Shown here: piece after piece, positions 18,456 through 27,720 of the stretch
Position numbering within the stretch: the first letter of the stretch is position 1
How the letters are laid out: every line of letters starts with the position of its first letter
Origin: Desulfomonilaceae bacterium
GTDB taxonomy: Bacteria > Desulfobacterota > Desulfomonilia > Desulfomonilales > Desulfomonilaceae
DNA: 64,000 nt
Direction: 5' to 3'
Assembly (NCBI GenBank): GCA_031082285.1
Contig: JAVHLK010000009.1
Coordinates: forward strand, 21,066-85,065
Position numbers and translations under genes: made by a program
The notes under the pieces: generated by a model
Databases searched by the model: none
Seen by the model: only the letters and a program-made list of their open reading frames with translations
Told to the model about the DNA's origin: nothing

Positions 18456-18489
18456 GCGAAGAGCCCACAATTTAGCGTGCGCTCTTCGC
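18456..18489. terminator. stem-loop, possible terminator
   Basis: GCGAAGAGC (18456-18464) and GCTCTTCGC (18481-18489) form a perfect nine-base stem around a 16-base loop, about 110 bases downstream of the SH3b gene. No T-tract follows, so factor-independent termination is uncertain. A shorter GGGGG/CCCCC hairpin lies at about 18363-18380. Confidence 0.35.
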
Positions 18490-18580
18490 CCTACCAATAA
18501 GGAAATGAAGCAGCGAGAATCCGGAGAAAATCAACCGGCAATGCATGTCGGATCTCCGAGATTCGATTGAGGCGCCCCGA

Positions 18581-19189
18581 ATGAAGATGCGAATATTTTC
18601 CGATTTTGTGTGACCGTACTGCTATATCGGCAAGGGACTTGTCGAAAAGCTCAAGAGAGAGTTCTCCATCCAAGACGAGTGGGTCAGCTATGAACTTCGC
18701 CCGGAGACGCCTCCGGAGGGAATTCCCCTAACCCGACGATTCTCCCCCGAAGACCTGCACCGGATCTATGAGAACCTCCGCCGAACGGGTGAACCTTTGG
18801 GCATAATTTTCGGTGAGGTGAAGGTCACGTCCAATTCCCGTTCCGCGTTGCAGGCGGTCGAATTCGCTCGGGACCGAGGGCATTTTCATTCGTTTCACAA
18901 TCGGGTCTTTTACGCGTATTTCACTGATACCCGTGACATCGGAAACGTGGAGGTTCTGCTCGATTTGGCCCAAGAGGACGGCCTCGACCCGGCCGAACTA
19001 CAGCGCGCGCTTGCCGAGGGGACGTACCTTTCGAGGCTGTTTCATGCCCGGCGCGACGCAGACGCACTTGGAGTGACCGCGGTCCCGACTTTTGTTGTGG
19101 ATGGAACGCACAAGATAGTGGGAGCACCGTCGCCGGATCTCTTCAGGAAGCGCCTGGCCGAGGTTCAAAGCCAAGTCCGACCGGGATGA
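18581..19189 (+). CDS. DsbA/FrnE-like selenoprotein with UPYC active site
   Basis: From ATG 18581 (GAGGCG eight bases upstream) the frame reads MKMRIFSDFV, then TGA at 18611-18613, then PYCYIGKGLVEKLKREFSI and on without a stop to 19189. With UGA as selenocysteine it is a 202-residue DsbA/2-hydroxychromene-isomerase-like protein with active site U11-P-Y-C14 where homologues have CPYC. The helical insert and the TAVPTFVVDG cis-Pro loop with C-terminal helix (SPDLFRKRLAEV) complete the thioredoxin fold of the FrnE subfamily. No signal peptide, so a cytoplasmic thiol oxidoreductase is likely. A SECIS-like hairpin lies 13 bases after the UGA. Automated callers would start it at the TTG at 18797 and lose the active site. 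Confidence 0.92.
18627..18645 (+). promoter_or_regulatory. bacterial SECIS-like hairpin
   Basis: Thirteen bases after the UGA codon, UCGGCAAG pairs with CUUGUCGA (eight pairs, one G-U) around a GGA loop. Position and shape match bacterial SECIS elements read by SelB. Confidence 0.7.
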
Positions 19190-19280
19190 GCCGTCCGGCG
19201 GCGATTCATGCGTGCAAAGGCCGGGCCGAAGACGACCTGTTGCACGGCACGGCTTGGAACGCCGCCCGGAACTAACTGCT

Positions 19281-19400
19281 CTGTGGCACAAATACGGTCG
19301 CATTCCCTTGAGCGCTCGGTCGCGTCCCGTCTCGCGTTCTGCGCGGGATGCCGGGCGCTCCGGGAGCAGAAACCGGTACAGAGGCGCAGAAGATAACGGG
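19281..19400. repeat. repeat family B, partial copy
   Basis: Begins CTGTGGCACAAATACGGTCGC, the same left end as the element at 53681, then a GTTCTGCGCGGGATGCCGGGC segment shared with 46884-47050. The right end is not recognisable. Non-coding. Confidence 0.5.
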
Positions 19401-19410
19401 CAGAGACGCC

Positions 19411-19785
19411 CGTCCCACAAGAGTGGTTTGACGCTCCGTACTTTCTTTCGTAGCCCGGGCCTCCGGAAATTGTCTCAAAACTCAAATGCAAGCGCAAGTC
19501 GTGGCACGCCGCGGTGTAGGGGCGGGTTTTACACCCGCCCGATTCTGGGTGCTCGATTGTGGGCGGGTATAAAACCCGCCCCTACAGAGGTCTGCAGCAA
19601 ACGTCCGCAACGAGCCGGCAACCCGTCCCGCATTGCGTGACGAAAATGAATCCACATCGTGCGACGATTTGTCTCCATGCCGGAGTTTTGAGACAGTTTC
19701 TCCGTGCCCGGAATGCTCTGGTTCCGTTGCTCAGACTCGGTAACGGCAGTAGAATGTGTCACCGTATGTACGCGATAAACCACTA
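19411..19785. repeat. dispersed repeat family A, copy 2, split by a MITE
   Basis: The left part (19411-19465) and right part (19701-19785) together match copy 1 at 10413. The 235-base element between them is an insertion with a 4-base target duplication. The right end, CACTAA, overlaps the stop codon of the minus-strand gene ending at 19783, as in the other two copies. Confidence 0.75.
19466..19700. mobile_element. MITE-like element, copy 1
   Basis: 235 bases with terminal inverted repeats GAAATTGTCTCAAAACTC and GAGTTTTGAGACAGTTTC, flanked by direct TCCG duplications (19462-19465 and 19701-19704). The uninterrupted sequence in repeat A copy 1 has TCCG once, so the insertion event can be read directly. 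The centre carries a long palindrome (GTAGGGGCGGGTTTTA and its complement). No open reading frame encodes a transposase; it would need one in trans. A second copy is at 36059. Confidence 0.85.
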
Positions 19786-20577
19786 ACGCACCAGTCCCGG
19801 ACCCCGGTAGTAGTAACCGCCATAGGGAGCACACCCGCGGAAGTTCCGGATCTTCTTTTCTTTTTTCTCAGGCTTTGCCGGTCTTGAGACGGGCTGCGGC
19901 GGCGTCGGAACCTTGGGTGTCTCCACGGCCGGCTCTTCCTTGATCTCCACTCGCACAACAGTCTCTTTTGCCGGTGCGGGCAGAGGTCTAGTCTCCACTT
20001 TCACGACGGTTTCTTCAGGGGCCGTCCTTCCCTGAGTCGTGACCACTTCGATCGCCGGTTCTCCGGCGGGTTGATTCGCGTCTCCCGGTTCGACCCTGAT
20101 GACGATCTCTCGGGGTGATTTCGACTGGGGCTTGGTTTCAACCTTAACGACGATCTCTCTGGGCCCCGCAGGGCTGCTTTGGAGAACGGGCTGAGACGCA
20201 CGTTCGGTACCGGGTTTGGAACGTTCCGGTGCGGATATGCGTCGAGTCGGGCCGGCGTCATAAGAGCCTCCGGCCCCGGATGTTCTATAAGCCCCGGTGC
20301 GCGTGACATGGTGAGTACGGGAATAGTGCGCAGTCCGATCTCTTGGACCTCTCGGCCAACACTCGACGGGAACGCACTGTTCCGGATAGACGCCGCGAGA
20401 GCGGTACGCATGCGGTACCTCTCCCGACAAATGGCTCAACAAATCTATCGGCGCGGTCACCACCTCAAAGACCAGGTCGAGCAGTCCGTCGGACTCTGCG
20501 CGTGCCTCTTGGCAACAGACTCCCGCCATGGGCAGGAGTGGAAGAAGACAAATCAATGCCGCAACGACTCGTTTCAC
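19783..20577 (-). CDS. exported Pro/Glu-rich protein of unknown function
   Basis: A 264-residue protein. The GTG start at 20577 has GAGGAGGG seven bases upstream. A signal peptide (MKRVVAALICLLPLLPMAGVCCQEARA) is followed by a short helical region, a Cys pair (EQCVPVEC), and a long low-complexity region with repeated units of the type REIVVKVET / REIVIRVEP / EETVVKVET / KETVVRVEI, then a Pro/Lys-rich stretch and a Gly/Tyr-rich end (GCAPYGGYYYRGPGLVR). The CC near the cleavage site is not a convincing lipobox. The four EIVVKVE repeats suggest a periplasm-spanning or cell-wall-associated segment. No family recognised. Confidence 0.7.
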   Translation of the reverse strand: MKRVVAALICLLPLLPMAGVCCQEARAESDGLLDLVFEVVTAPIDLLSHLSGEVPHAYRSRGVYPEQCVPVECWPRGPRDRTAHYSRTHHVTRTGAYRTSGAGGSYDAGPTRRISAPERSKPGTERASQPVLQSSPAGPREIVVKVETKPQSKSPREIVIRVEPGDANQPAGEPAIEVVTTQGRTAPEETVVKVETRPLPAPAKETVVRVEIKEEPAVETPKVPTPPQPVSRPAKPEKKEKKIRNFRGCAPYGGYYYRGPGLVR

Positions 20578-20769
20578 GATACACCCTCCTCAATAGACAG
20601 CCCTATGGAACCACATGCTAGAGGTTGGCAGTCAAGAAGTCAACGTGTGATCCTGTCCCCGGCGCGGTCCAATGCACCGGCTGACTATTGCGGGCGCCGG
20701 GCTGCCGCACTGCTCGCTCGTGTCGGAGACGGCCCTTCCGGCAGCCGTTGACCTGTCCGAGCCGAGGAA

Positions 20770-20821
20770 CGAGATAATCTCGGAATTCACATTGACCGAC
20801 TCCGGATACATGGGCTATGCT
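20770..20821 (+). promoter_or_regulatory. candidate promoter and operator of the RND pump
   Basis: CGAGATAATCTCG (20770-20782) is a perfect six-base inverted repeat around one A, immediately upstream of TTGACC (20792-20797) and, 18 bases on, TATGCT (20816-20821). The arrangement suits a repressor-controlled promoter for the adaptor/permease genes starting about 150 bases downstream. No TetR or MarR gene is adjacent. Confidence 0.4.
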
Positions 20822-20969
20822 CGGGTATCAGTGTTCAATTTCTTGTCTCCTGACTGCTCTCACAGTATATTCTCAGAAATGAGGGGAGCCGATCGTCTCC
20901 GATACGGCGTCTCCGTACGGCAATTGTACCGACAGGCAAGCAATGGAGATCGGTGGAGATCCGTGGATC

Positions 20970-22016
20970 ATGAGAAGAAAGTTGTTTCTCGGCGGGCTGT
21001 TCCTGGTCATTCTCATCCTGGCCCTTGTCTGGATGCAGGGCGGTTTTCACAGGAAAGTGCCGGCAGGCCGTACTGTACCTGAAGATCGAGCGAGCGACGA
21101 TCTGCGTACCACGGAGGTCGCGGCGAGCCTCTCTAAAGGCGAGGTCACGGTGACGGGGACGGTTGCGGCACGGGAGACTGCTCGCATAGCCGCCAGACTG
21201 CAAGGATTCGTGGTAGAACTCAATGTGGACGCGGGGACCAAGGTCAAGAAGGACGACGTGCTCCTGCGAATTGACGCCCGGGAGCTCAATGAGCAAGTGG
21301 CCCAGGCTGAAGCTCAACTGAACACCGCGAGGGCGAACGCAGCAGAGAGTGAGAGAGATCTCCACCGATACGAGAAGTTGCATGGAGAACACGCAGTGTC
21401 CCAGCAACAGTTCGATCGTGCCAGAACCGCGTATGACGTTGCTCGAGCTTCGGTTCGTCAGGCCGAGGGACGGTTGCAGGAAACCCGCGCACTTCTGTCC
21501 TACACCGTTGTGACCGCGCCGTTTGACGGCATAGTGGGTGAGCGGCAAGTCAATGTCGGCGATATGGTGGCGCCGGGTCAATATCTGCTGAACGTGTTTC
21601 GCCCCGGAACGGTTGAACTGGCGGCCGCGGTCGGCGAGCAGTATGCCGAAAGCGTGAAGGAGAACACCCCCGTCGTGGTGGATATTCCCTCCCTGGGATT
21701 GAGGCAAGAGACGAAGATTCGCGAAGTGGTTCCCATAAGGGAGGAAAAGAGCCGAACCATAACCGTCAAGGCGCCGCTTCCCGATCAACCGGGGCTCCAG
21801 CCGGGTCTTTACGGCACACTTACCTTTGACACGGGGGATGTGGAAGTCGTCCTGATCCCGAAGACGGCACTGCGGACGGTGGGTCAATTGGAGAGCGTTC
21901 GGGTGGCGGAAAATGGTGAAGTGAAGACGAGGCACGTCAAGACGGGCCGAACGAGAAACGGCAGTATCGAAATTCTTTCCGGCCTCAAGCCCGGAGAAAA
22001 GCTGGTAGTGGAGTAG
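20970..22016 (+). CDS. RND efflux periplasmic adaptor (MFP/HlyD family)
   Basis: A 348-residue membrane-fusion protein. One N-terminal membrane anchor (LFLGGLFLVILILALVWM), then a split lipoyl-like domain (GFVVELNVDAGTKVKKDDVLLRID and YTVVTAPFDGIVGERQVNVGDMV) around an alpha-helical hairpin (LNEQVAQAEAQLNTARANAAESERDL), then the beta-barrel and membrane-proximal domains ending in GSIEILSGLKPGEKLVVE, a family hallmark. It would link the inner-membrane permease, encoded 75 bases downstream, to an outer-membrane channel. ATG 20970 places the anchor at the N terminus; ATG 20943 is an alternative. Confidence 0.92.
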   Translation: MRRKLFLGGLFLVILILALVWMQGGFHRKVPAGRTVPEDRASDDLRTTEVAASLSKGEVTVTGTVAARETARIAARLQGFVVELNVDAGTKVKKDDVLLRIDARELNEQVAQAEAQLNTARANAAESERDLHRYEKLHGEHAVSQQQFDRARTAYDVARASVRQAEGRLQETRALLSYTVVTAPFDGIVGERQVNVGDMVAPGQYLLNVFRPGTVELAAAVGEQYAESVKENTPVVVDIPSLGLRQETKIREVVPIREEKSRTITVKAPLPDQPGLQPGLYGTLTFDTGDVEVVLIPKTALRTVGQLESVRVAENGEVKTRHVKTGRTRNGSIEILSGLKPGEKLVVE

Positions 22017-22091
22017 GTTTTCCACAGTGGGGTCCTGTCCCGCGTTTCGCGCGGGACGTAAAGGCTGTTCCGCAATCCCGCGAGCGTACCG

Positions 22092-25000
22092 ATGAGTTCT
22101 TCGAGATCGCCTCTGAACCTTTCAAAAAAATACAATCTCGGCCTTACCGGAAGGATCGTCGAACTTTTCCTGGTGAGTCGCCTCCCCATTGTCTTCATTA
22201 TTCTTACCTTGGTCGCGGGAATCGCCGCTCTGCTCGTATCACCGAGAGAAGAAGAACCCCAGATCGTCGTCCCCGTCGTGGACGTCCTGATTCAGTTCCC
22301 CGGTGCGAGTGCCGAGGAGGTGGAAAACCTCGTCACGGTGAACCTGGAGCGTAAACTTTGGGAGATCGACGGCATCGAGTACGTGTACTCGGTATCGAGG
22401 CCGGGTTCCGCGGTGGTAACGGCGCGTTTCTACGTGGGTGAAGATCGCGAGAAGAGCCTGATTAAGACCTACGCGAAGATCGAGTCGTACGTCGATCAGG
22501 TACCTCCCGGGGTGGCCGGCTGGGTTGTCCGGCCGGTGGAAATCGACGATGTCCCCATTGTGACCTTTGCACTGTACAGCGACCGGTACTCGGATTACGA
22601 ATTGCGGCGAGTTGCCGACGAGATCCTCCACAGGATTCAGGCGATCCCGGATGCCGGACGGGCTTACGTCGTCGGCGGACGCAAGCGGCAAGTCAAAGTG
22701 CTTCTTCAGCCCGAGCGCATGGCTGCGAGACAGGTCTCGGTCAACGAGATGGTGAGATCGCTCAAAGGAGCCAACGTCAATGTTCGGGCCGGGACCATGG
22801 ATGTCAAGGACGAGGAAATCGTTGTTGACGCTGGACCGTTCATTGAGTCGCTTGAAGATCTCAAGCGGCTGGTGGTGACGGTGAGCGAGGGGAGAGCGGT
22901 CTACCTGGCCGATGTTGCGCGGGTGGAAGACGGTCCCGAGGAGGCGACCTCCTACACACGTTTTACGCCGGGGCCCCGAAGTGCGGAAGGCCTCTCCGAC
23001 CATAACGGATTCCGATCCTACCCTCAGGTGACCATTGCAGTGGCCAAGCGTAAAGGCACCAATGCCGTGGACGTCGCGAAGGGACTGATCGCGAAGGTGG
23101 ACGAGCTCAAGGAACACGTGATCCCTTCGGACATTCACGTGGAAGTCACCAGAGATTACGGGGAGACCGCGAACGAAAAGGTCAATGAACTGGTCAAGCA
23201 CTTGGGCATCGCGGTTCTCTGCGTCATAGCCTTGTTGACCGTCATGCTCGGCGGCCGAGAAGCGCTGGTGGTGGCCCTGGCCGTGCCCATGACTTTGTCC
23301 GTAACGTTGATGTTCAACCTGTTGGCAGGTTATTCCATCAACCGGGTGACGCTCTTCGCACTGATCCTGTCGCTTGGTCTGTTGGTCGACGACCCCATCG
23401 TCGACGTGGAGAATATCCACCGTCACTTCCGGAAGAAGGAGCATCCCCCTCTCGATGCTACCCTCCTGGCCGTGGACGAAATCAGGCCGCCTACGATACT
23501 CGCCACCCTCGCGGTCATTGTCTCGTTCGTTCCGCTGTTCTTCATTACCGGCATGATGGGGCCTTACATGAGCCCCATGGCCTTCAACGTTCCCATTGCC
23601 ATGATCATGTCGCTGGTCATAGCCTTTACGGTGACGCCCTGGGCCACCTACCGAGCATTGAAAGCCGAGTACGATAAGCCTCACGAACCATATGATTTCA
23701 AGACGAGCGCCGTGTACAAAGCGTATCGTCGCATCATCACTCCTTTCCTCGAAAGTCGCGGCAGGAGCGGACTATTCCTTGGCGGGGTATTCGTTGCGCT
23801 CATCGTATCCGTATCGCTCATTTTCTTCAACCTGGTGCCGGTCAAAATGCTCCCGTTCGACAACAAGAGCGAACTGCTCGTGCTGGTCGACATGCCCGAG
23901 GGGACTACCTTGGAGCGGACCGATGCGGCGGCTCGTGATCTGGAACGCTACCTGTCCACGGTCAATGAAGTCGAGAACGTTCAGAGTTTTGTCGGGCTGC
24001 ATTCCCCGATAGACTTCAACGGGTTGATACGCCACTACTATCTGCGGAAGGGGAGCAATATTGCCGATATTCGGGTCAATCTCGTGGACAAGCACGCACG
24101 GAGCTACCAGAGTCACGGCTTTGTCCTGAGAATCCGTCCGGATATTGCACGGATTGCCCGAGAGCATGGTGCGAACGTCAAGATTGTCGAGGTGCCGCCG
24201 GGACCGCCGGTTCTTTCGACACTGGTCGCGGAAGTCTACGGACCGCCCGACGCATCCTATGAAGATTTGATCGCCCGGGCTTCTTCGGTTCGGACCGTCA
24301 TGGAATCCACCGGCAACGTCGTGGATGTGGACGACATGGTGGAAGCGGATCAGACCAGGTACACCTTCGTCGTCGATCGCACTAAGGCCGCGCTGGCCGG
24401 ACTGAATCAGGACGAGATCGCACATGCCGCGCAAGTGTTCCTGGGAGGCGACTCCCCAACGATTCTTCACAGGGACACGGAGCGGTCGCCGTTGGAAGTC
24501 AACCTCCGGCTCCCCCGCGCGGACAGGTCGCGACTCCAGGACATGGGTATTCTTCGCATGAAGTCACCCGACGGTACTATGGTTCCGTTTCACGAACTGG
24601 GTCGCATTGAGGAGGATGCCGTCGAGAAGTCCATCTATCGGAAGAACATGCGACGTGTCGTATACGTAACCGGAGATGTGGCCGGCCGCAGTCCGGTGAA
24701 CGTAATTTTCGACCTGAAGGCCGCGATGGATGAGAACCCCTTGCCCAAAGGGTACTCGGTCGATTGGGCCGGGGAAGGGGAGTGGCAGATCACATTGACG
24801 GTATTCAGGGATCTCGGCATAGCATTCGCGGGGGCGCTCCTGCTCATCTACATTCTACTCGTCCAGCAGACGAATTCGTTCGTGATTCCGCTGGTCATCA
24901 TGATCGCCATTCCCCTCACCCTGCTCGGCATCTTGCCGGGATTTGCACTCCTCAACGGGGTCCTTGCACAGGATGTGGGGGTGTACAGAGATTCGATCTT

Positions 25001-25343
25001 CTTCACCGCGACAGGGATGATCGGCATGATCGCCCTTGCCGGCATCGTTGTCCGGAATTCAATCATCCTTATTGATTTCATACAAATGCAAGTGGGCAAA
25101 GGGGTCGCGCTCAAGGACGCGATCGTCGACTCGGGCGCGGTGCGATTTACGCCCATACTCCTTACGGCAGGCGCGGCCATTTTCGGTTCATGGGTGATCA
25201 CGCTCGATCCGGTTTTCTCGGGCCTGGCATGGTCCTTCATCTTCGGGATCTTTGCCTCCACCGTCTTCACCTTGTTGGTGGTGCCGATCTCGTACCACCT
25301 GATCTATGCGAGAAAGCATCGCGCCGGGGCTCATGAGAGCTGA
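22092..25343 (+). CDS. RND-family efflux permease (AcrB/MexF-like)
   Basis: A 1083-residue inner-membrane proton antiporter, near the usual 1020-1050 length. After one N-terminal helix there is a large periplasmic loop (EEEPQIVVPVVDVLIQFPGASAEEVE), the TM block with the proton-relay signature LSLGLLVDDPIVDVENIHRHF (two adjacent Asp), a second periplasmic loop and a final TM block (IALAGIVVRNSIILIDFI). Together with the preceding adaptor it would export hydrophobic compounds or toxic organics. No TolC-type gene is adjacent, so the outer-membrane channel must be encoded elsewhere. DPIVDVEN differs from the common DAIVVVEN, pointing to the less-studied branch of HAE1-like transporters. Confidence 0.93.
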   Translation: MSSSRSPLNLSKKYNLGLTGRIVELFLVSRLPIVFIILTLVAGIAALLVSPREEEPQIVVPVVDVLIQFPGASAEEVENLVTVNLERKLWEIDGIEYVYSVSRPGSAVVTARFYVGEDREKSLIKTYAKIESYVDQVPPGVAGWVVRPVEIDDVPIVTFALYSDRYSDYELRRVADEILHRIQAIPDAGRAYVVGGRKRQVKVLLQPERMAARQVSVNEMVRSLKGANVNVRAGTMDVKDEEIVVDAGPFIESLEDLKRLVVTVSEGRAVYLADVARVEDGPEEATSYTRFTPGPRSAEGLSDHNGFRSYPQVTIAVAKRKGTNAVDVAKGLIAKVDELKEHVIPSDIHVEVTRDYGETANEKVNELVKHLGIAVLCVIALLTVMLGGREALVVALAVPMTLSVTLMFNLLAGYSINRVTLFALILSLGLLVDDPIVDVENIHRHFRKKEHPPLDATLLAVDEIRPPTILATLAVIVSFVPLFFITGMMGPYMSPMAFNVPIAMIMSLVIAFTVTPWATYRALKAEYDKPHEPYDFKTSAVYKAYRRIITPFLESRGRSGLFLGGVFVALIVSVSLIFFNLVPVKMLPFDNKSELLVLVDMPEGTTLERTDAAARDLERYLSTVNEVENVQSFVGLHSPIDFNGLIRHYYLRKGSNIADIRVNLVDKHARSYQSHGFVLRIRPDIARIAREHGANVKIVEVPPGPPVLSTLVAEVYGPPDASYEDLIARASSVRTVMESTGNVVDVDDMVEADQTRYTFVVDRTKAALAGLNQDEIAHAAQVFLGGDSPTILHRDTERSPLEVNLRLPRADRSRLQDMGILRMKSPDGTMVPFHELGRIEEDAVEKSIYRKNMRRVVYVTGDVAGRSPVNVIFDLKAAMDENPLPKGYSVDWAGEGEWQITLTVFRDLGIAFAGALLLIYILLVQQTNSFVIPLVIMIAIPLTLLGILPGFALLNGVLAQDVGVYRDSIFFTATGMIGMIALAGIVVRNSIILIDFIQMQVGKGVALKDAIVDSGAVRFTPILLTAGAAIFGSWVITLDPVFSGLAWSFIFGIFASTVFTLLVVPISYHLIYARKHRAGAHES

Positions 25344-25503
25344 GTCCCATCCAACGTTGTTCGTATCTTCGGTAGCGTTCCGGCGCTGCCGGGTATCAGC
25401 GGCTGATAAAGCGTGTTCATGGACGATGCGGGAGGCGAGACGGGAAAGCCGGGGACTGAGAATCGACGGCCGCGGCTTTCCACAAGACGTCAAGATGAGA
25501 ACC

Positions 25504-25674
25504 TTACCTCGTGCCGAAAATCAGTTTCGGAACCTGGAAGGGAATGGGACCGTGTTCTTTAATCCAATCTTGGTTCTTCTCATTCCACTTCTCCTGGTTG
25601 GCCAGCCTTGCCGCTTCAAGAGCCTGCGCGGTTTCCACAAATTTCTCCCTGTCGTACGCTTGCGGTTTCTGCAT
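25504..25674 (-). CDS. small protein of 56 residues, unknown
   Basis: ATG 25674 is preceded on its strand by GGAGGGGAGACA, an excellent ribosome binding site, and the frame runs 56 codons to TAA. The product starts MQKPQAYDREKFVETAQA, continues with a charged amphipathic helix containing ANQEKWNEKNQDWIKEHG, and ends in PIPFQVPKLIFGTR. No signal peptide or cysteine. The composition is protein-like and the site strong, so I regard it as a real small gene although it falls below usual length cut-offs. It is convergent with the RND permease and has no other near neighbour; the rest of 25344-26106 appears empty. Confidence 0.6.
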   Translation of the reverse strand: MQKPQAYDREKFVETAQALEAARLANQEKWNEKNQDWIKEHGPIPFQVPKLIFGTR

Positions 25675-26106
25675 TGTCTCCCCTCCTCTGGGCTGTTGGG
25701 ACCGGTGAGTGAGGGCTCGGCTTCACGGAAGCCCTCGTAAATGGTTAGGAGGTTTTTCAGAGTGCTGAGAGGGAGGAAAAGAGATTACTCAGCGATTTCT
25801 TGGCAAGCTTTTCATCACGTGGGACCGCATCGCGTCATTTCTGAAGCGACTGCGCATGAATTACCCTTTGATACAGAATACCATACCCCTTCGGAAGATC
25901 AATGTTTATGTACGGTCACGAGGACATCCTCGGACTATTGTGACCCAGGCTCCTCATAGTTGTTGATATTTTGTTGCGCCGCGGGCATACTGCTTCGCCG
26001 ACCGTGGAAAAGCACCCGAAGATAAGCGAAACGAGCCGTGAGAAAATCCCCACCGGCTTCACGACGAAGTGTGCTTAGGCTTCCCGGGCGACAACGAGGA
26101 AGAGTC

Positions 26107-27711
26107 ATGACACGAACAAGAAGTGAAGATCCGAACCCCGCCGGCCGAGTCAACCCGGCCGTATGGCCCGCACGGGACAACCTGGAGAGCCTCCGGAGTA
26201 TGCGCGATGAGGCCAGGCAGGGCGGCGGAACAAAAAGGATAGAGGAGCAGCACGCACGGGGAAAACTCACCGCGCGTGAGCGGATCGATCTGTTGCTGGA
26301 CGAGGGTTCCTTTGAAGAGTTCGACGTCCTGAAAGCAGGCCGCGGCGGGCACCTGGGCGGTGAGAAATCCTATCTCAGCGACGGTGTTGTCACCGGGCAC
26401 GGTTCCATCGACGGACGCGAGGTTTTTCTGTTCAGTCAGGATTTCACCGTCGTGGGCGGATCGCTGGGGGAAGCCCATTCGGAAAAGATCGGGAAAGTGA
26501 TGGACCATGCCGTGCGCGTGGGCGCGCCGTTCATAGGGATCAACGATTCAGGGGGGGCACGGATTCAGGAGGGAGTGGACGCTCTGGCCGCGTACGGCTC
26601 CATCTTCAACCGCAACGTGCAGGCCAGCGGAGTGATACCCCAGATCTCCTGCGTTATGGGGCCGTGTGCCGGCGGCGCGGTGTACAGTCCCGCCATGACC
26701 GACTTCACATTCATGGTGGAAAGTGCGTCGTACATGTTCGTCACCGGTCCCAATGTGGTGAAGACCGTCATCCACCAGGACATCAGCTTCGAGGATCTCG
26801 GGGGCGGCGCGGTGCATGCGGAAAAGAGCGGAGTCGCCCATTTCGTGCTGCCCAACGATATCCTCTGCCTGAGGGAAGTGCGCCGCCTCATCAATTATCT
26901 TCCCTCCAACAACCTCCAGGAGCCGCCTATTCTCGACCTGCAAGATCCCATTGACCGTACGGATCCCGCCCTGGACTACCTGGTGCCGGCAAACCCCAAC
27001 CAGGCTTACGATATGAAGGTGCTCATACGGAGCATCCTCGACGGCGCCGAGTTCTTCGAAGTGCACGGCCGATTTGCACGCAATCTACTCATCGGATTCG
27101 GCCGCCTCGGCGGAAAGACCATCGGTCTTATCGCCAACCAACCGGCCGTTCTGGCCGGAGTCCTCGACAGCAACGCGTCCGTGAAAGGCGCTCGGTTCGT
27201 GAGATTCTGCGATGTGTTCAACATTCCGTTGATCTGTCTGGTGGATGTCCCTGGATTCATGCCCGGACCGGAGCAAGAGCACGGCGGCATCATACGACAT
27301 GGAGCGAAACTGCTGTATGCCTTTATTGAAGCCACTGTTCCGAGAATTACCGTGGTGGTCCGCAAAGCGTACGGCGGCGCGTACATCGTGATGAACTCCA
27401 AGCATATCGGTGCGGACATCAACTATGCCTGGCCCACTGCGGAAATCGCAGTGTTGGGTCCTCGAGGAGCCGCGGAGGTGATCTATCGCAAGGAGATTCG
27501 GGAGTCCTCAGATCCCCACGTCGTCCTGTCGGAGAAAGAGGACTTCTATCGCAAGACGTTTGCCAATCCGTTTCTCGCGGCCAAGAGAGGCTACATTGAC
27601 GACGTGATCTTTCCCAGGGATACCCGCGGCAGACTCATCCGAAGTCTCCAAGTACTCGAAGGGAAAACGACCCAAAGACCAAAGAGAAAACACGGGAACA
27701 TCCCTTTGTGA
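26107..27711 (+). CDS. acyl-CoA carboxylase carboxyltransferase subunit
   Basis: A 534-residue biotin-dependent carboxyltransferase of the propionyl-/methylcrotonyl-CoA carboxylase beta type. Family signatures are [52 protein letters not shown] (first oxyanion site), [13 protein letters not shown], and in the C-terminal half GRLGGKTIGLIANQP, VDVPGFMPGPEQEHGGIIRHGAK and KAYGGAYIVMNSKH. It transfers CO2 from carboxybiotin to an acyl-CoA. ATG 26107 follows GAGGAAGAG. It lies nine bases upstream of the biotin carboxylase/BCCP gene, with which it forms a complete two-subunit enzyme. Acyl specificity (acetyl, propionyl, methylcrotonyl or other) cannot be read from the sequence. Confidence 0.92.
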   Translation: MTRTRSEDPNPAGRVNPAVWPARDNLESLRSMRDEARQGGGTKRIEEQHARGKLTARERIDLLLDEGSFEEFDVLKAGRGGHLGGEKSYLSDGVVTGHGSIDGREVFLFSQDFTVVGGSLGEAHSEKIGKVMDHAVRVGAPFIGINDSGGARIQEGVDALAAYGSIFNRNVQASGVIPQISCVMGPCAGGAVYSPAMTDFTFMVESASYMFVTGPNVVKTVIHQDISFEDLGGGAVHAEKSGVAHFVLPNDILCLREVRRLINYLPSNNLQEPPILDLQDPIDRTDPALDYLVPANPNQAYDMKVLIRSILDGAEFFEVHGRFARNLLIGFGRLGGKTIGLIANQPAVLAGVLDSNASVKGARFVRFCDVFNIPLICLVDVPGFMPGPEQEHGGIIRHGAKLLYAFIEATVPRITVVVRKAYGGAYIVMNSKHIGADINYAWPTAEIAVLGPRGAAEVIYRKEIRESSDPHVVLSEKEDFYRKTFANPFLAAKRGYIDDVIFPRDTRGRLIRSLQVLEGKTTQRPKRKHGNIPL

Positions 27712-27720
27712 GGTGCGCAG

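Noticed and set aside
22239..23684. Long (481-codon) frame antisense to the RND permease
   Set aside because: His/Arg/Gly-rich shadow of a well-supported gene on the other strand; no site or domain.
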